From: Pedosphaera sp.
Lineage (GTDB): Bacteria; Verrucomicrobiota; Verrucomicrobiia; Limisphaerales; JADLHS01
NCBI GenBank assembly: GCA_009695195.1
Contig: SIBJ01000009.1
Location: forward strand, 1-64,000
Direction: 5' to 3'
Length of the DNA: 64,000 nucleotides
In this document: piece after piece, positions 36,237 to 45,842 of the stretch
Layout: each line of letters opens with the position of its first letter
Position numbering within the stretch: position 1 is the stretch's first letter
Made by a program: the position numbers and the translations under genes
The notes under the pieces: model-generated
What the model saw: the letters and a program-made list of their open reading frames with translations, nothing else
Databases searched by the model: none
Told to the model about the DNA's origin: nothing

Positions 36237-37355
36237 ATGCATAATGATAAGGCCAATTATGTGGCGAATCACGCGAGCGTGAACTCGCGGATGCTTGTCG
36301 TTACTGGCTGCCTCCTAACCGCATTGATTATTGGTTTTACCCTGATTGCTCCCAAGTTGACCCGCAAAGAGCCATCGCACCTTGGAAAACCACTTAGCAT
36401 ATGGATTGAGGAACTGCGAACCGACAGGTTTGATTGGGCAAGATTGGAGCCCGTAATTGATGAAAAAGCAGCCGGAGCAATTCGAGCCATAGGAGAACCT
36501 GCCGTGCCGTTTTTGAACTCTTGGTTGGAAAGGTCTCTAAATATTGAACGGTTCGACCATCTCATCGACGCCCTTCCAATTGACTTCCCGGACATGCGCA
36601 GCGCTTCCGGACGGAAGGGATATGATTCAGCTCTTGGCCTGACGGTCTTGGGTGGTAATGCGTTCGCTGCCATACCGACGATGACAAATCTATTGTTTAA
36701 CGAATCCACGGCCCTGCTAGCAGCCTGGGTGCTTGCTTCAATTGGTTCTGCGTCGGTGCCAGCCTTGTCTAACGCATTGATTGGTACGAATTCCAAAATC
36801 AGCGCGGCAGTGGTGCATTCTTCTGGAGCACTGGGTAAAAGTGGCGAACCGTTAATCCCATTGCTGGTGAAAGTTTTTACGAATACGAGGCAAGACCGTG
36901 TGACGCGATGTTCTGCTGCAAGAGCATTGGGGATGATCGGACAGGCCCCGAAAACTGTCCTTCCAGTTTTGGAGGCAGGGCTTAGAGACGATGACCACAT
37001 CGCAAGACGTGGCGCAGCCTTTGGCTTATTGCTTATGGACAGACATTCCACGAGTTTGATTCCTGCGCTTGAAACTGCTTTGAAAACCCCTTCGAGCAAA
37101 CTGGACCAATGGATCCTCATGGCTCTCGATGGTGTGAATGCTGACGATCTCGGCGTTGCGAGGGCCTTGGAGAAATCGTTCACGTTTGGGGTATCAAACT
37201 CTCCAACTCGACAAGCAGATGCTGGGTTGGTGGTTAATCCAGAGTGGGCACGAGTTTTTACGGCCTTTCGAACCATCACAAACATCACGAGTCAGGAACT
37301 GGGGGCGGCGCGCGAAGCGCTCGTACGAATCGCACCCCAAGAGGGAATAGAATAA
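36237..37355 (+). CDS. HEAT-repeat membrane-anchored protein inside nuo operon
   Basis: Predicted 372-residue protein. One N-terminal membrane helix (about 20-38: LVVTGCLLTALIIGFTLIA) is followed by helical repeats of HEAT type: IRAIGEPAVPFLNSWL, VLASIGSASVPALSNAL, ALGKSGEPLIPLLVKV, ALGMIGQAPKTVLPVL. Such repeats bind proteins. The sequence is visibly lower in GC and differs in codon use from the nuo genes. It begins six bases after one nuoM and its stop overlaps the start of the other (TAATG). A complex I assembly role is possible but unsupported; a captured gene is equally likely. Confidence 0.8.
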   Translation: MHNDKANYVANHASVNSRMLVVTGCLLTALIIGFTLIAPKLTRKEPSHLGKPLSIWIEELRTDRFDWARLEPVIDEKAAGAIRAIGEPAVPFLNSWLERSLNIERFDHLIDALPIDFPDMRSASGRKGYDSALGLTVLGGNAFAAIPTMTNLLFNESTALLAAWVLASIGSASVPALSNALIGTNSKISAAVVHSSGALGKSGEPLIPLLVKVFTNTRQDRVTRCSAARALGMIGQAPKTVLPVLEAGLRDDDHIARRGAAFGLLLMDRHSTSLIPALETALKTPSSKLDQWILMALDGVNADDLGVARALEKSFTFGVSNSPTRQADAGLVVNPEWARVFTAFRTITNITSQELGAAREALVRIAPQEGIE

Positions 37356-38914
37356 TGTTAGCCTGGACCATTTACATTTCATTCCTCGGCGTGCTGGTGC
37401 TGATGCTGTTGCCGAAGGGGAACGCGTCGGCGGCGCGCAAGGTGGCCATGCTTTCGGCGGTCGCTGGATTGTTTGTCGCGGTTGCGGGGTTTGTTCAATT
37501 CAAGGTGGGCGAGATTGTCACGGTTGCCAAGCTGCCTTGGATTCCGTCGCTGGGCATTGAATATCATCTCGCAGCGGATGGTGTGAGTTTGACGTTGGTG
37601 TTGCTGACCGGTCTGGCGGCGGTAGGTGGAATTCTTTTCTCATGGAACATCGAACATCGCGCGAAGGAGTTCTTCGCGTTCTACCTCGCGCTCATTGGCG
37701 GCGTGTACGGCGTGTTCCTGAGTTTCGATTTGTTCCTGTTGTTCGTGTTTTACGAAATCGCGATCATCCCGAAGTATTTCCTCATCGCGATCTGGGGTTC
37801 GACGCGGAAGGAATACGGCGCGATGAAGCTGGCGCTCTACTCGTTCGTCGGCAGCGCGATGGTGCTGGTGGGATTGATCGCGGCGTATGTCGTGTCGGGG
37901 GCGCACACGTTCAATGTGATGGAACTGGCGAAGTATCCGTTCCCGCACGATTTCCAGATGTGGGCGTTCCCGTTGGTGTTCGTGGGATTCGCGATTCTCG
38001 CGGGCATGTGGCCGTTTCACACGTGGGCGCCGACCGGTCACGTCGCCGCACCGACGGCGGCTTCGATGTTGCTCGCGGGTGTGGTGATGAAGCTGGGCGC
38101 CTACGGCTGTCTGCGCGTGGCTATGACGTTGTTTCCGCAGGGATTGGAGAACTGGAGTTTTGGAGTAGTGGGATTTCACTCGTGGCGTGACGTGATCGCC
38201 GTCTTCTCCGTTATCGGCATCGTTTATGGCGCGGTGGTGGCGCTGGTGCAGAAGGATTTCAAATTCGTCATCGGCTATTCGAGCGTAAGTCACATGGGCT
38301 TCGTGCTGCTCGGGTTGGTGACGCTGAACACGATCGGCCTGAGCGGCGCGGTGTTGCTGATGTTTTCGCACGGGATCATCGCGGGGCTGCTGTTCGCGGT
38401 GGTTGGACGAATGGTTTATGAGCGCACGCACACGCGTGAACTCGCAGTACTAGAAGGAATGAATCTGGTGAAGGCGATGCCGTTTGCAGCGGCGACATTC
38501 GTCATCGCGGGAATGGCTTCGATGGGGTTGCCAGGTTTTAGCGGGTTTGTAGCGGAGTTGCAGGTGCTCATCGGCGCGTGGAAGGCGTTCCCGACGCTGG
38601 CGGTGATTTCGGGCGTGGGCATTGTGATTGGCGTAGCCTACACGTTACGCGCGATGCAGAAGGCGTTTTTTGGCGAAGCGGAGAAGCCCCTCACCCCGGC
38701 CCTCTCCCCATCGGATGGGGAGAGGGAGACGGCTTCGCAGGACGAACATCATCACGCGATGGATGCCATTTCAGTTCCGGAGCGCATCGGTGCGGTGATG
38801 TTGATCGGTGTTTCGTTACTCGTGGGACTTTACCCGCGAATTTTGCTGGATGTTATTGTCCCGAGCTTTGATTCGCCGCTGTTTGATTGGTTGCGGAAAG
38901 GAGGTGGGCCATGA
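37355..38914 (+). CDS. nuoM: NADH-quinone oxidoreductase subunit M, second copy
   Basis: Predicted 519-residue antiporter-like subunit. Features: YHLAADGVSLTLVLLTGLAA, LFLLFVFYEIAIIPKYFLI with the conserved glutamate, and MWPFHTWAPTGHVAAPTAAS. Residues about 445-459 (LTPALSPSDGERE) come from a dispersed repeat. The family suits NuoM4-type paralogues seen in complexes with an extra subunit. The start overlaps the HEAT gene stop; the stop overlaps the nuoN start (ATGA). Confidence 0.93.
   Translation: MLAWTIYISFLGVLVLMLLPKGNASAARKVAMLSAVAGLFVAVAGFVQFKVGEIVTVAKLPWIPSLGIEYHLAADGVSLTLVLLTGLAAVGGILFSWNIEHRAKEFFAFYLALIGGVYGVFLSFDLFLLFVFYEIAIIPKYFLIAIWGSTRKEYGAMKLALYSFVGSAMVLVGLIAAYVVSGAHTFNVMELAKYPFPHDFQMWAFPLVFVGFAILAGMWPFHTWAPTGHVAAPTAASMLLAGVVMKLGAYGCLRVAMTLFPQGLENWSFGVVGFHSWRDVIAVFSVIGIVYGAVVALVQKDFKFVIGYSSVSHMGFVLLGLVTLNTIGLSGAVLLMFSHGIIAGLLFAVVGRMVYERTHTRELAVLEGMNLVKAMPFAAATFVIAGMASMGLPGFSGFVAELQVLIGAWKAFPTLAVISGVGIVIGVAYTLRAMQKAFFGEAEKPLTPALSPSDGERETASQDEHHHAMDAISVPERIGAVMLIGVSLLVGLYPRILLDVIVPSFDSPLFDWLRKGGGP
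38687..38729. repeat. CCCTCTCCCC palindrome translated within second nuoM
   Basis: CCCTCTCCCCAT (38700-38711) pairs with ATGGGGAGAGGG (38715-38726), preceded by CCCCTCACCCCGGC. It matches the right-hand half of the 160-bp elements at 11357 and 21005, and is read in frame as LTPALSPSDGERE. Confidence 0.85.
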
Positions 38915-40419
38915 GCTATCTCGAACTGCTCAAGCTCGCCGCACCGGAAACAATTGTGGTGTTGGCCGCGTTGGCCGTGCTGGTGATTGACCTCACGGCG
39001 ATGCGCGAACTGGAGACGCGTTTCCGGTTCATCGTTGGTGGGATGGTTGCCAGCGTGGGTTGCGCGGCGGCGATCGTCTGGATGCTGGTCGTGCCGGCGC
39101 ATGGCGATGTGTCTGGCGGTATGCTGGTGGTTGATCCGTTGACGCAACTGGTGAAGGTCGCGTTGCTCGCGCTGACGATTTTCACGGTGTTGATATCCAT
39201 CGAGTCGAACTTCACCACACACATCGGCGAATATCTCGCGCTGATTCTGCTCGCGACCGTCGGCATGATGTTTCTCGTCAGCGCCGAGGACATCCTGATG
39301 ATTTTCGTTTCGCTCGAACTTGTGAGTCTCTCGCTCTACATCCTGACAGCTTTCAACAAGCGCAATATCAAGTCCGCCGAGGCGGCGCTGAAATACTTTT
39401 TGTTCGGTGGCATGGCGGCGGCGTTCACGTTGTTTGGATTGAGCCTCCTTTACGGACTGTCCGGCTCGACAAACCTTCGCGAAATCGCCCAAGCGGTCGG
39501 GGCGAAATTCGTCAGCCCGAACCATCTCGACCCGCTGCTCATCGTCGCCATCGTGATGACGGTGATTGGTTTTGGCTTCAAAGTGGCCGCCGTGCCGTTT
39601 CATCTGTGGGCGCCGGATGCTTACGAAGGCGCGCCGACACCGAGCGCGGCGTTCATCGCGTCCGGCTCGAAGGTGGCGAGCTTTTTTGTTTTCGCCAAGG
39701 TGATGATGATTGGCTTCAAAGGAGCGGAAGGCAGCGGGGCATACCAGCATTACCTGGCAGGTTGGGTGCCTGTGATTGCGATTATCGCCGGACTCTCGCT
39801 GGTGCTGGGCAATCTCGTTGCCATTGTGCAAACCAGCGTGAAGCGGTTGCTCGCGTATTCAGCGATTGCCCATGCGGGATACATGCTGCTCGCGGTGATG
39901 TCGCACGACACGCAGGCCGTGGCTTCGCTGATTTATTACGCGGTGACTTACGGGCTGACGACGATTGGCGCGTTTGGCGTGGTTGGGTTCGTGGAAGCGA
40001 GGGCAGGGGACGACAAGCTGTCGAGCTTCGCGGGATTAAGCCGGAGTGCGCCGGTGGTTTCACTGTGCATGATGGTTTTCATGCTGTCGCTGGCGGGAAT
40101 TCCGCCGCTCGCGGGTTTCTTTGGAAAATTTTATCTCTTCGCCGCCGCCTTGAAAACCGGCGCGCCGAATCTCGGTTTGCTGTGGCTGGTCATCCTCGCC
40201 ATCGCGATGAGCGCGGTGTCGCTTTACTACTACTTGCAAGTGTTGAAACAGATTTACGTTGTGGAGGGGACGAATGCGACGGATATCGCGGATGCCAACG
40301 TGCCTTGGGTGACGCAGATCGCGCTGGTGGTGCTGGCGTTGTTGGTGGTGGCTTTGGGCGTGGCCCCGAATCTGATCCTGGAAAGTTTGCTTGCGGCCAT
40401 CCAGTCGGTTGGATACTGA
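38911..40419 (+). CDS. nuoN: NADH-quinone oxidoreductase subunit N
   Basis: Predicted 502-residue antiporter-like subunit, last of the membrane arm here. Conserved parts: ILMIFVSLELVSLSLYILTA with the glutamate, VPFHLWAPDAYEGAPTPSAA and AYSAIAHAGYMLLAVMS. Start ATG 38911 follows GGAGG at 38901-38905, a good ribosome site, and overlaps the previous stop. Confidence 0.96.
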   Translation: MSYLELLKLAAPETIVVLAALAVLVIDLTAMRELETRFRFIVGGMVASVGCAAAIVWMLVVPAHGDVSGGMLVVDPLTQLVKVALLALTIFTVLISIESNFTTHIGEYLALILLATVGMMFLVSAEDILMIFVSLELVSLSLYILTAFNKRNIKSAEAALKYFLFGGMAAAFTLFGLSLLYGLSGSTNLREIAQAVGAKFVSPNHLDPLLIVAIVMTVIGFGFKVAAVPFHLWAPDAYEGAPTPSAAFIASGSKVASFFVFAKVMMIGFKGAEGSGAYQHYLAGWVPVIAIIAGLSLVLGNLVAIVQTSVKRLLAYSAIAHAGYMLLAVMSHDTQAVASLIYYAVTYGLTTIGAFGVVGFVEARAGDDKLSSFAGLSRSAPVVSLCMMVFMLSLAGIPPLAGFFGKFYLFAAALKTGAPNLGLLWLVILAIAMSAVSLYYYLQVLKQIYVVEGTNATDIADANVPWVTQIALVVLALLVVALGVAPNLILESLLAAIQSVGY

Positions 40420-40480
40420 ATCAATTCATGGGCGTAAAATTCTGTAGGTGTTCGGTTCACATTCGTTGACGCCGGGTCTT

Positions 40481-43033
40481 ATGATTTTTGTACGATCAGA
40501 ACCCACAATTTCGGTTGTCCGTTGTTTCCACCTTGTCACTCTCCTTACGGCGCTTTCTTTCCTGACGGCCTCGGCGGCGGAAACAAATTCGAGCGCCGGG
40601 TCAACCAATCATCATTGGTCTTTCAAACCTCCCGTCCGGCCCGCGATTCCTGAGGTGAAACAAAAACGCTGGTCCCGCAATCCCATTGACCATTTCATCC
40701 TGGAGAAGCTGGAACAGAACAAACTCGCACCGTCGCCGGAGGCCGACCGGCTCACATTGATTAGGCGGTTGAGTTTCGACGTGATCGGATTGCCGCCGAC
40801 GCCCGATGAAATTGATAGGTTTGTTTCCGATAAAAGTCCTTCGGCCTGCGAAAATTTGGTGGATCGCCTGCTGGCTTCACCGCGCTACGGTGAGCGTTGG
40901 GCGCGACACTGGCTCGACGTGGTGCGTTTTGCGGAGAGCGACGGCTTTGAAATGAATCAGCCGCGCACCAACGCCTGGTATTATCGCGACTATGTGATCG
41001 CGGCGTTGAATGCCGACACGCCGTATGATCGTTTCGTGACCGAGCAGCTTGCCGGGGATGTTTTTCAGTTGGATGCGCCAACCGGTTTCATCGTGGGCGG
41101 GGCTTGTGACCGGGTGAAGAGTCCCGACCCAGCGCTCACGCAACAGCAGCGGGCGGACGAACTGCACGACATGATCTCCACCACCGGCAGCGCGTTTTTG
41201 GGGCTGACGGTCGGTTGTGCGCGCTGTCACAATCACAAGTTCGATCCTATTTCGCAGACGGATTACTACGCGATGACGGCGGTCTTTGCGGGAGTTCAAC
41301 AGGGGGAACGGATCTTGCGCCAATCGGATTACGAACAACGGGAGGCCGAGTCAAACCAGGACAAAAAAGATCTCGACGACGCAACCCGGAAACTGGAGCG
41401 ATTCATGCAACTCGCCCAGGTGACGGATGCAGTGGCGGGTCAGTCGAATCGTTTTCCCCATTTGCGCGCCCGCGTCGATCCGCGCCGTAACGTGGAGCGC
41501 TTTGCACCCATCGAAGTAAAGTTCGTCCGGTTCACGATTCTCGAAACCAGCGATCTGGAGCCGTGCATTGACGAGTTGGAAGTTTTCACGGCGGAAGAAA
41601 AACCCCGCAACGTGGCGATGGACGTGACCGGCGCCAAACCGACCGCCTCAGGAACATTTCCCAATTCCGACATTCACCGGCTGGAGCACGTCCATGATGG
41701 ACAATATGGCAACAGCCGGAGCTGGATTTCCAATGAACGGGGCCGGGGCTGGGTGCAAATTCAATTACAAGAGCGGGCGACGATCAACAAAATCATCTGG
41801 GGGCGTGATCGCGAGGGAAAATATGCCGACCGTCTGCCGACCCGCTATCGGATCGAGGCGGCCACGACCACAAATCAATGGAAGGTAATCGCCACGTCGG
41901 AAGACCGCCGGGTTTATGAGCCGGGCGGCGAAGTTCCGTCCGAGTATTCCGCGGCGGGAATGGGGGCGGGCGCAGAATTGGAGCTGACGAAATTGTTGAG
42001 CCAGAAAAAAGATGCGGAGGCCCGGCTCAGGAAATTTGCGGCGCAACCGAAAATTTATTCCGGAGTGCTGGTCGAACCCGGGCCGACGCATCGCTTGTTT
42101 CGGGGTGACCCGATGCAAGAGCGCGAGGCGGTCGCGCCGGCGACCCTCGCCGCATTCGGCAACCGGATCGAGCTGCCGGAAAATTCCCCGGAAGCGGCGC
42201 GGCGGCTGGCGCTGGCGAAATGGATTGTTGATCTCCGGAATCCGCTGACTGCACGCGTGATGGTGAATCGCCTCTGGCAGCATCATTTTGGCGAGGGCAT
42301 CGTGGCGACGCCGAGTGATTTTGGCCGGAACGGCTTCAAGCCGACGCATCCTGAATTGCTCGACTGGCTGGCGACGGAGTTCGTCGCGCACGGATGGAGC
42401 GTCAAGGCGATGCACCGGTTGATGCTGCTATCGAGCACTTACCGGCAATCGGGCCAAACTAATCCGCGGGCGATGGCAGTTGACGCGGCGAACCGCTGGC
42501 TCTGGCGTCATGCCCCGGTGCGGTTGGAGGCGGAACCGCTGAGGGATGCCATCCTTGCGGTCAGCGGCAGGTTGAATTTGAAAATGGGCGGGCCAGGTTT
42601 TGATCTGTTCGCGCCCAACGACAACTACGTGAGAGTTTACAATTCCAGAAATGATTTTGGCCCGGAGGAATGTCGGCGCATGGTTTACCAGGCCAAGCCA
42701 CGGACGCAACTGGACGACACGTTCGGCGCTTTTGATTGTCCCGATGCGGCGCAGATTGCGCCCCGTCGCAACGTTTCCACCACGCCCTTGCAGGCGCTCA
42801 ATTTTTTGCACGGTGCATTCCTGCTGCAACAGTCGGATTTTTTAGCCGCGCGATTGCGTCAGGACTCTGGCGACGACGCGCAAGCGCAGGTGCTCCGGGC
42901 GTTCCGACTCGCGTTTGGTCGTGCAGCAACGCGGGCTGAGGTTGGCGCGTCGGTAAAATTGATCCAAGCCAGCGGGCTGGCAAATTTTTGCCGCGCATTA
43001 TTCAATGCGAATGAATTCCTTTATGTGTATTGA
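40481..43033 (+). CDS. DUF1549/DUF1553 secreted protein with a haem motif
   Basis: Predicted 850-residue exported protein. A signal peptide (LLTALSFLTASAA) precedes DUF1549 (NPIDHFILEKLEQNKLAPSP; RYGERWARHWLDVVRFAESD). CARCHNH has the CxxCH haem-binding pattern. The middle (about 350-500) resembles a discoidin-like sugar-binding region (GRGWVQIQLQERATINKIIW). DUF1553 follows (NPLTARVMVNRLWQHHFGEG; STYRQSG). Such proteins pair with DUF1501 proteins in Planctomycetes and Verrucomicrobia and are thought to serve polysaccharide breakdown. GTG 40448 is an alternative start. Confidence 0.88.
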   Translation: MIFVRSEPTISVVRCFHLVTLLTALSFLTASAAETNSSAGSTNHHWSFKPPVRPAIPEVKQKRWSRNPIDHFILEKLEQNKLAPSPEADRLTLIRRLSFDVIGLPPTPDEIDRFVSDKSPSACENLVDRLLASPRYGERWARHWLDVVRFAESDGFEMNQPRTNAWYYRDYVIAALNADTPYDRFVTEQLAGDVFQLDAPTGFIVGGACDRVKSPDPALTQQQRADELHDMISTTGSAFLGLTVGCARCHNHKFDPISQTDYYAMTAVFAGVQQGERILRQSDYEQREAESNQDKKDLDDATRKLERFMQLAQVTDAVAGQSNRFPHLRARVDPRRNVERFAPIEVKFVRFTILETSDLEPCIDELEVFTAEEKPRNVAMDVTGAKPTASGTFPNSDIHRLEHVHDGQYGNSRSWISNERGRGWVQIQLQERATINKIIWGRDREGKYADRLPTRYRIEAATTTNQWKVIATSEDRRVYEPGGEVPSEYSAAGMGAGAELELTKLLSQKKDAEARLRKFAAQPKIYSGVLVEPGPTHRLFRGDPMQEREAVAPATLAAFGNRIELPENSPEAARRLALAKWIVDLRNPLTARVMVNRLWQHHFGEGIVATPSDFGRNGFKPTHPELLDWLATEFVAHGWSVKAMHRLMLLSSTYRQSGQTNPRAMAVDAANRWLWRHAPVRLEAEPLRDAILAVSGRLNLKMGGPGFDLFAPNDNYVRVYNSRNDFGPEECRRMVYQAKPRTQLDDTFGAFDCPDAAQIAPRRNVSTTPLQALNFLHGAFLLQQSDFLAARLRQDSGDDAQAQVLRAFRLAFGRAATRAEVGASVKLIQASGLANFCRALFNANEFLYVY

Positions 43034-43048
43034 AGCATCGGGAAGCTG

Positions 43049-44536
43049 ATGAATGGCGATTTGTCCAATGCAGGCCGGAGAATGCTGGATCGGCGTTCGT
43101 TCCTGCAATTTGCCGGTACCGGGCTGGGCGGCATCGCTCTGACCACGTTGCTGGCGGAGCAAGGCTTGTTGGCGGCGGCGAAAGACGACACCACGCAGAT
43201 TCGTCCTGTGATTCGTCCCGAGTCGCCGATGGCCGCGCGCCCGCCGCATTTTCCCGCGAAGGCAAAACGTGTGTTGCTGATTTTCTGCTCCGGCGCGTGC
43301 AGCCACGTTGATACGTGGGACTACAAGCCGGAGTTGATCAAGATGGACGGCCAGCCGCTGCCGGGCAACGAACACCTCGTCACGTTCCAGGGCACGCAGG
43401 GTAATCTGACCAGACCGTTGTGGGAATTCAAACCGCGCGGCCAAAGCGGCAAATATATTTCCGACCTGTTTCCGCACCTGGCGGAAATGGCCGACGAGAT
43501 GTGCTTCATTCATTCGATGACCGCCAAGAGCAACACGCACGGGCCGGCGGAAAATCAGATGGGTACCGGATTCACGCTCGATGGATTTCCCAGCATGGGC
43601 GCGTGGGCCTCTTATGCACTGGGGACCGAGTGCGGTGATTTGCCCGCGTTCATCGCCATTCCCGATCCGCGCGGTGTGCCGCAGATCGGGCCGCGCGCCT
43701 GGGCTTCGGGATTTCTACCGGCAGTGTTTCAAGGCACGAGCTTCAGTGCGGACAAACCTATTCCGAATCTGAACCGCCCCGGCGTCCTCAGCGCCGCCGC
43801 CGCAAAATCCGCCGGGAATTTTTTGAAATTCCTCAACGAGGAACATCTGAAAAAACATCCGGGCGACAGTGACCTGGGCGCGCGCATTGCCAGCTACGAA
43901 CTGGCCGCGAAGATGCAATTGCGCGCGACCGAGGCCGGAGACTTGTCGCGCGAAAGTGCTGCCACCCGCGCTTTGTATGGCGTGGACGACCGCAACAAGT
44001 TGAAGGCCGGTTACGCAAAAAACTGTCTGCTCGCGCGGCGATTGCTGGAGCGCAACGTCCGCTTCGTGCAACTGTTCAACGGGGCTTACGCGATGGGCGA
44101 GGGCGTCGGCAATTGGGACGGGCACAAAAAACTCAAAGAGCAGTACGACATTCATGCGCCAATTTTTGATCAACCCACGGCAGCGTTGCTGCGGGACTTG
44201 AAGGGCAGGGGACTGCTGGACGACACGCTCGTGGTATGGACCACGGAGTTTGGCCGGATGCCCACCTTCCAGATGAACGCGAACGGACGCGACCACAACC
44301 CCAAAGGCTTCACCGTCTGGATGACCGGCGCGGGTGTAAAACGCGCGTTCAGCCACGGCGCAACCGACCCGTTCGGTTACGAAGCGGTGGATCAGGTGAC
44401 GACCGTGTATGATTTGCACGCCACCATCCTGCACCTGCTGGGATTGGACCACGAACGATTGAGCTTTTACCACAACGGCATTGAACGCCGCCTGACCGAT
44501 GTGCATGGCGAGGTGATCAAACAGATTCTGTCGTAG
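43049..44536 (+). CDS. DUF1501 secreted protein, sulfatase-like fold
   Basis: Predicted 495-residue protein. [20 protein letters not shown] resembles a twin-arginine export signal. DUF1501 features follow: [43 protein letters not shown] and [17 protein letters not shown]. The family is distantly related to alkaline-phosphatase-type sulfatases. It starts 15 bp after the DUF1549/DUF1553 gene, the usual pairing. Substrate unknown. Confidence 0.9.
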   Translation: MNGDLSNAGRRMLDRRSFLQFAGTGLGGIALTTLLAEQGLLAAAKDDTTQIRPVIRPESPMAARPPHFPAKAKRVLLIFCSGACSHVDTWDYKPELIKMDGQPLPGNEHLVTFQGTQGNLTRPLWEFKPRGQSGKYISDLFPHLAEMADEMCFIHSMTAKSNTHGPAENQMGTGFTLDGFPSMGAWASYALGTECGDLPAFIAIPDPRGVPQIGPRAWASGFLPAVFQGTSFSADKPIPNLNRPGVLSAAAAKSAGNFLKFLNEEHLKKHPGDSDLGARIASYELAAKMQLRATEAGDLSRESAATRALYGVDDRNKLKAGYAKNCLLARRLLERNVRFVQLFNGAYAMGEGVGNWDGHKKLKEQYDIHAPIFDQPTAALLRDLKGRGLLDDTLVVWTTEFGRMPTFQMNANGRDHNPKGFTVWMTGAGVKRAFSHGATDPFGYEAVDQVTTVYDLHATILHLLGLDHERLSFYHNGIERRLTDVHGEVIKQILS

Positions 44537-44591
44537 GTCAGGAAATTTCGGTGCGTTGACGGGACTGGCTCTTTGCGGCTACAACCTTCTA

Positions 44592-45590
44592 ATGCGAATT
44601 GAATTTCTGCCGCGCTTCCCGCTGGCCCACCTGCCAACGCCTATCGAGGAATTGAAACGGATGTCGCGTGAACTCGGCGGGCCGGACTTGATCATCAAGC
44701 GCGATGATCAAACGGGCCTCGCGCTCGGCGGCAACAAGACGCGCAAGCTGGAATTCCTCGTCGGTGATGCGCTGGAGCAGGGCGCGGACACATTGGTCAC
44801 GGCGGGCGGAGTGCAATCCAATCATTGTCGGCAAACCGCGGCGGCGGCGGCGAAGGCGGGGTTGAAGTGCGAATTGATTCTGAACGGGAAGAAACCGGAA
44901 TTGCCGAACGGTAACTTGCTGCTGGATGAATTGCTGGGCGCGAAGTGTCACTGGATTGAGCGTCCGCAGCGCGCCGCCAAGCTGAAGGAGATTCCCGAAC
45001 AACTCCGCGCGCAGGGCCGCAAGCCTTACGTCATCGGCGTCGGCGGCTCGAATGGCGTGGGCGCGACGGGTTACGTGGTGGCGATGATCGAGTTGATGGA
45101 ACAACTCCGCGCGAGCGGGCAGCGCGTGGACCACATCGTGTTCGGCACGAGTTCCGGCGGCACGCAGGCGGGAATTGAGTTGGGTGCGCGCGTCACAGGC
45201 TTCACGGGGAAGGTGAATGGCCTCTCCATTGACAAGGACGACCCTGAGCATCTCGATTACGAAAGCGAAGTCGCGCAGATTGCGAACGAGTGCGCGGCCT
45301 ACATCGGCTCGGACGTGCGCCTCACCAAGGCTGACATCACCGTGGTGCGCGGCTACATGGGCGAAGGCTACGGCATCGTCGGCGATCTGGAACGCGAGGC
45401 CATCCGGCTGATGGCGCGGTGCGAGGGAATCATTCTCGATCCGGTGTACGCCGGGCGCGCGTTCGGCGCGTTGGTGGATTTGATTCGCAAGAAGGTTTTC
45501 AAGCGTGGCGAAACGGTTTTGTTCTGGCACACGGGCGGGGAGCCGGCGTTGTTCGCGTACGCCAAGGAACTGATTGCTCCGACGGCCTGA
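44592..45590 (+). CDS. D-cysteine desulfhydrase / ACC deaminase family enzyme
   Basis: Predicted 332-residue PLP enzyme. The PLP lysine is in LALGGNKTRKLEFLVGDAL, preceded by the KRDDQTG motif, and VTAGGVQSNHCRQTAAAAA contains the catalytic region. FGTSSGGTQAG is the phosphate-binding loop. The family degrades D-cysteine to pyruvate, sulfide and ammonia, or opens ACC; the two are hard to separate by sequence. D-cysteine desulfhydrase is the more common function in such genomes. ATG 44592 is chosen over the upstream in-frame start. Confidence 0.85.
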   Translation: MRIEFLPRFPLAHLPTPIEELKRMSRELGGPDLIIKRDDQTGLALGGNKTRKLEFLVGDALEQGADTLVTAGGVQSNHCRQTAAAAAKAGLKCELILNGKKPELPNGNLLLDELLGAKCHWIERPQRAAKLKEIPEQLRAQGRKPYVIGVGGSNGVGATGYVVAMIELMEQLRASGQRVDHIVFGTSSGGTQAGIELGARVTGFTGKVNGLSIDKDDPEHLDYESEVAQIANECAAYIGSDVRLTKADITVVRGYMGEGYGIVGDLEREAIRLMARCEGIILDPVYAGRAFGALVDLIRKKVFKRGETVLFWHTGGEPALFAYAKELIAPTA

Positions 45591-45842
45591 GTCCGCACCC
45601 GAACCGGGGACAAAACCGGGGCATCCCCGGGCGCGTCGGGTTTGACTCACCTTCCCGCCGTAGCGCATAGTCTGGCGTCTGCTGAATGAAGGATGATTTG
45701 GAACAACAACCACGGGGCGGGGCCGCGCAACTTCTCTCACCACCGGAAGAGATTTGTCGGGTCGCCCACCCACGGCCATTTGACTTGCCCGGGTTTGCTT
45801 CGCATCATCTCAATCCGACTACCGCGTTGCTACTAACTCACG

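Noticed and set aside
45591-45842. Gene or RNA between the desulfhydrase and protease genes
   Set aside because: About 250 bp with no coding signal, no clear hairpin series and no terminator that I could defend.
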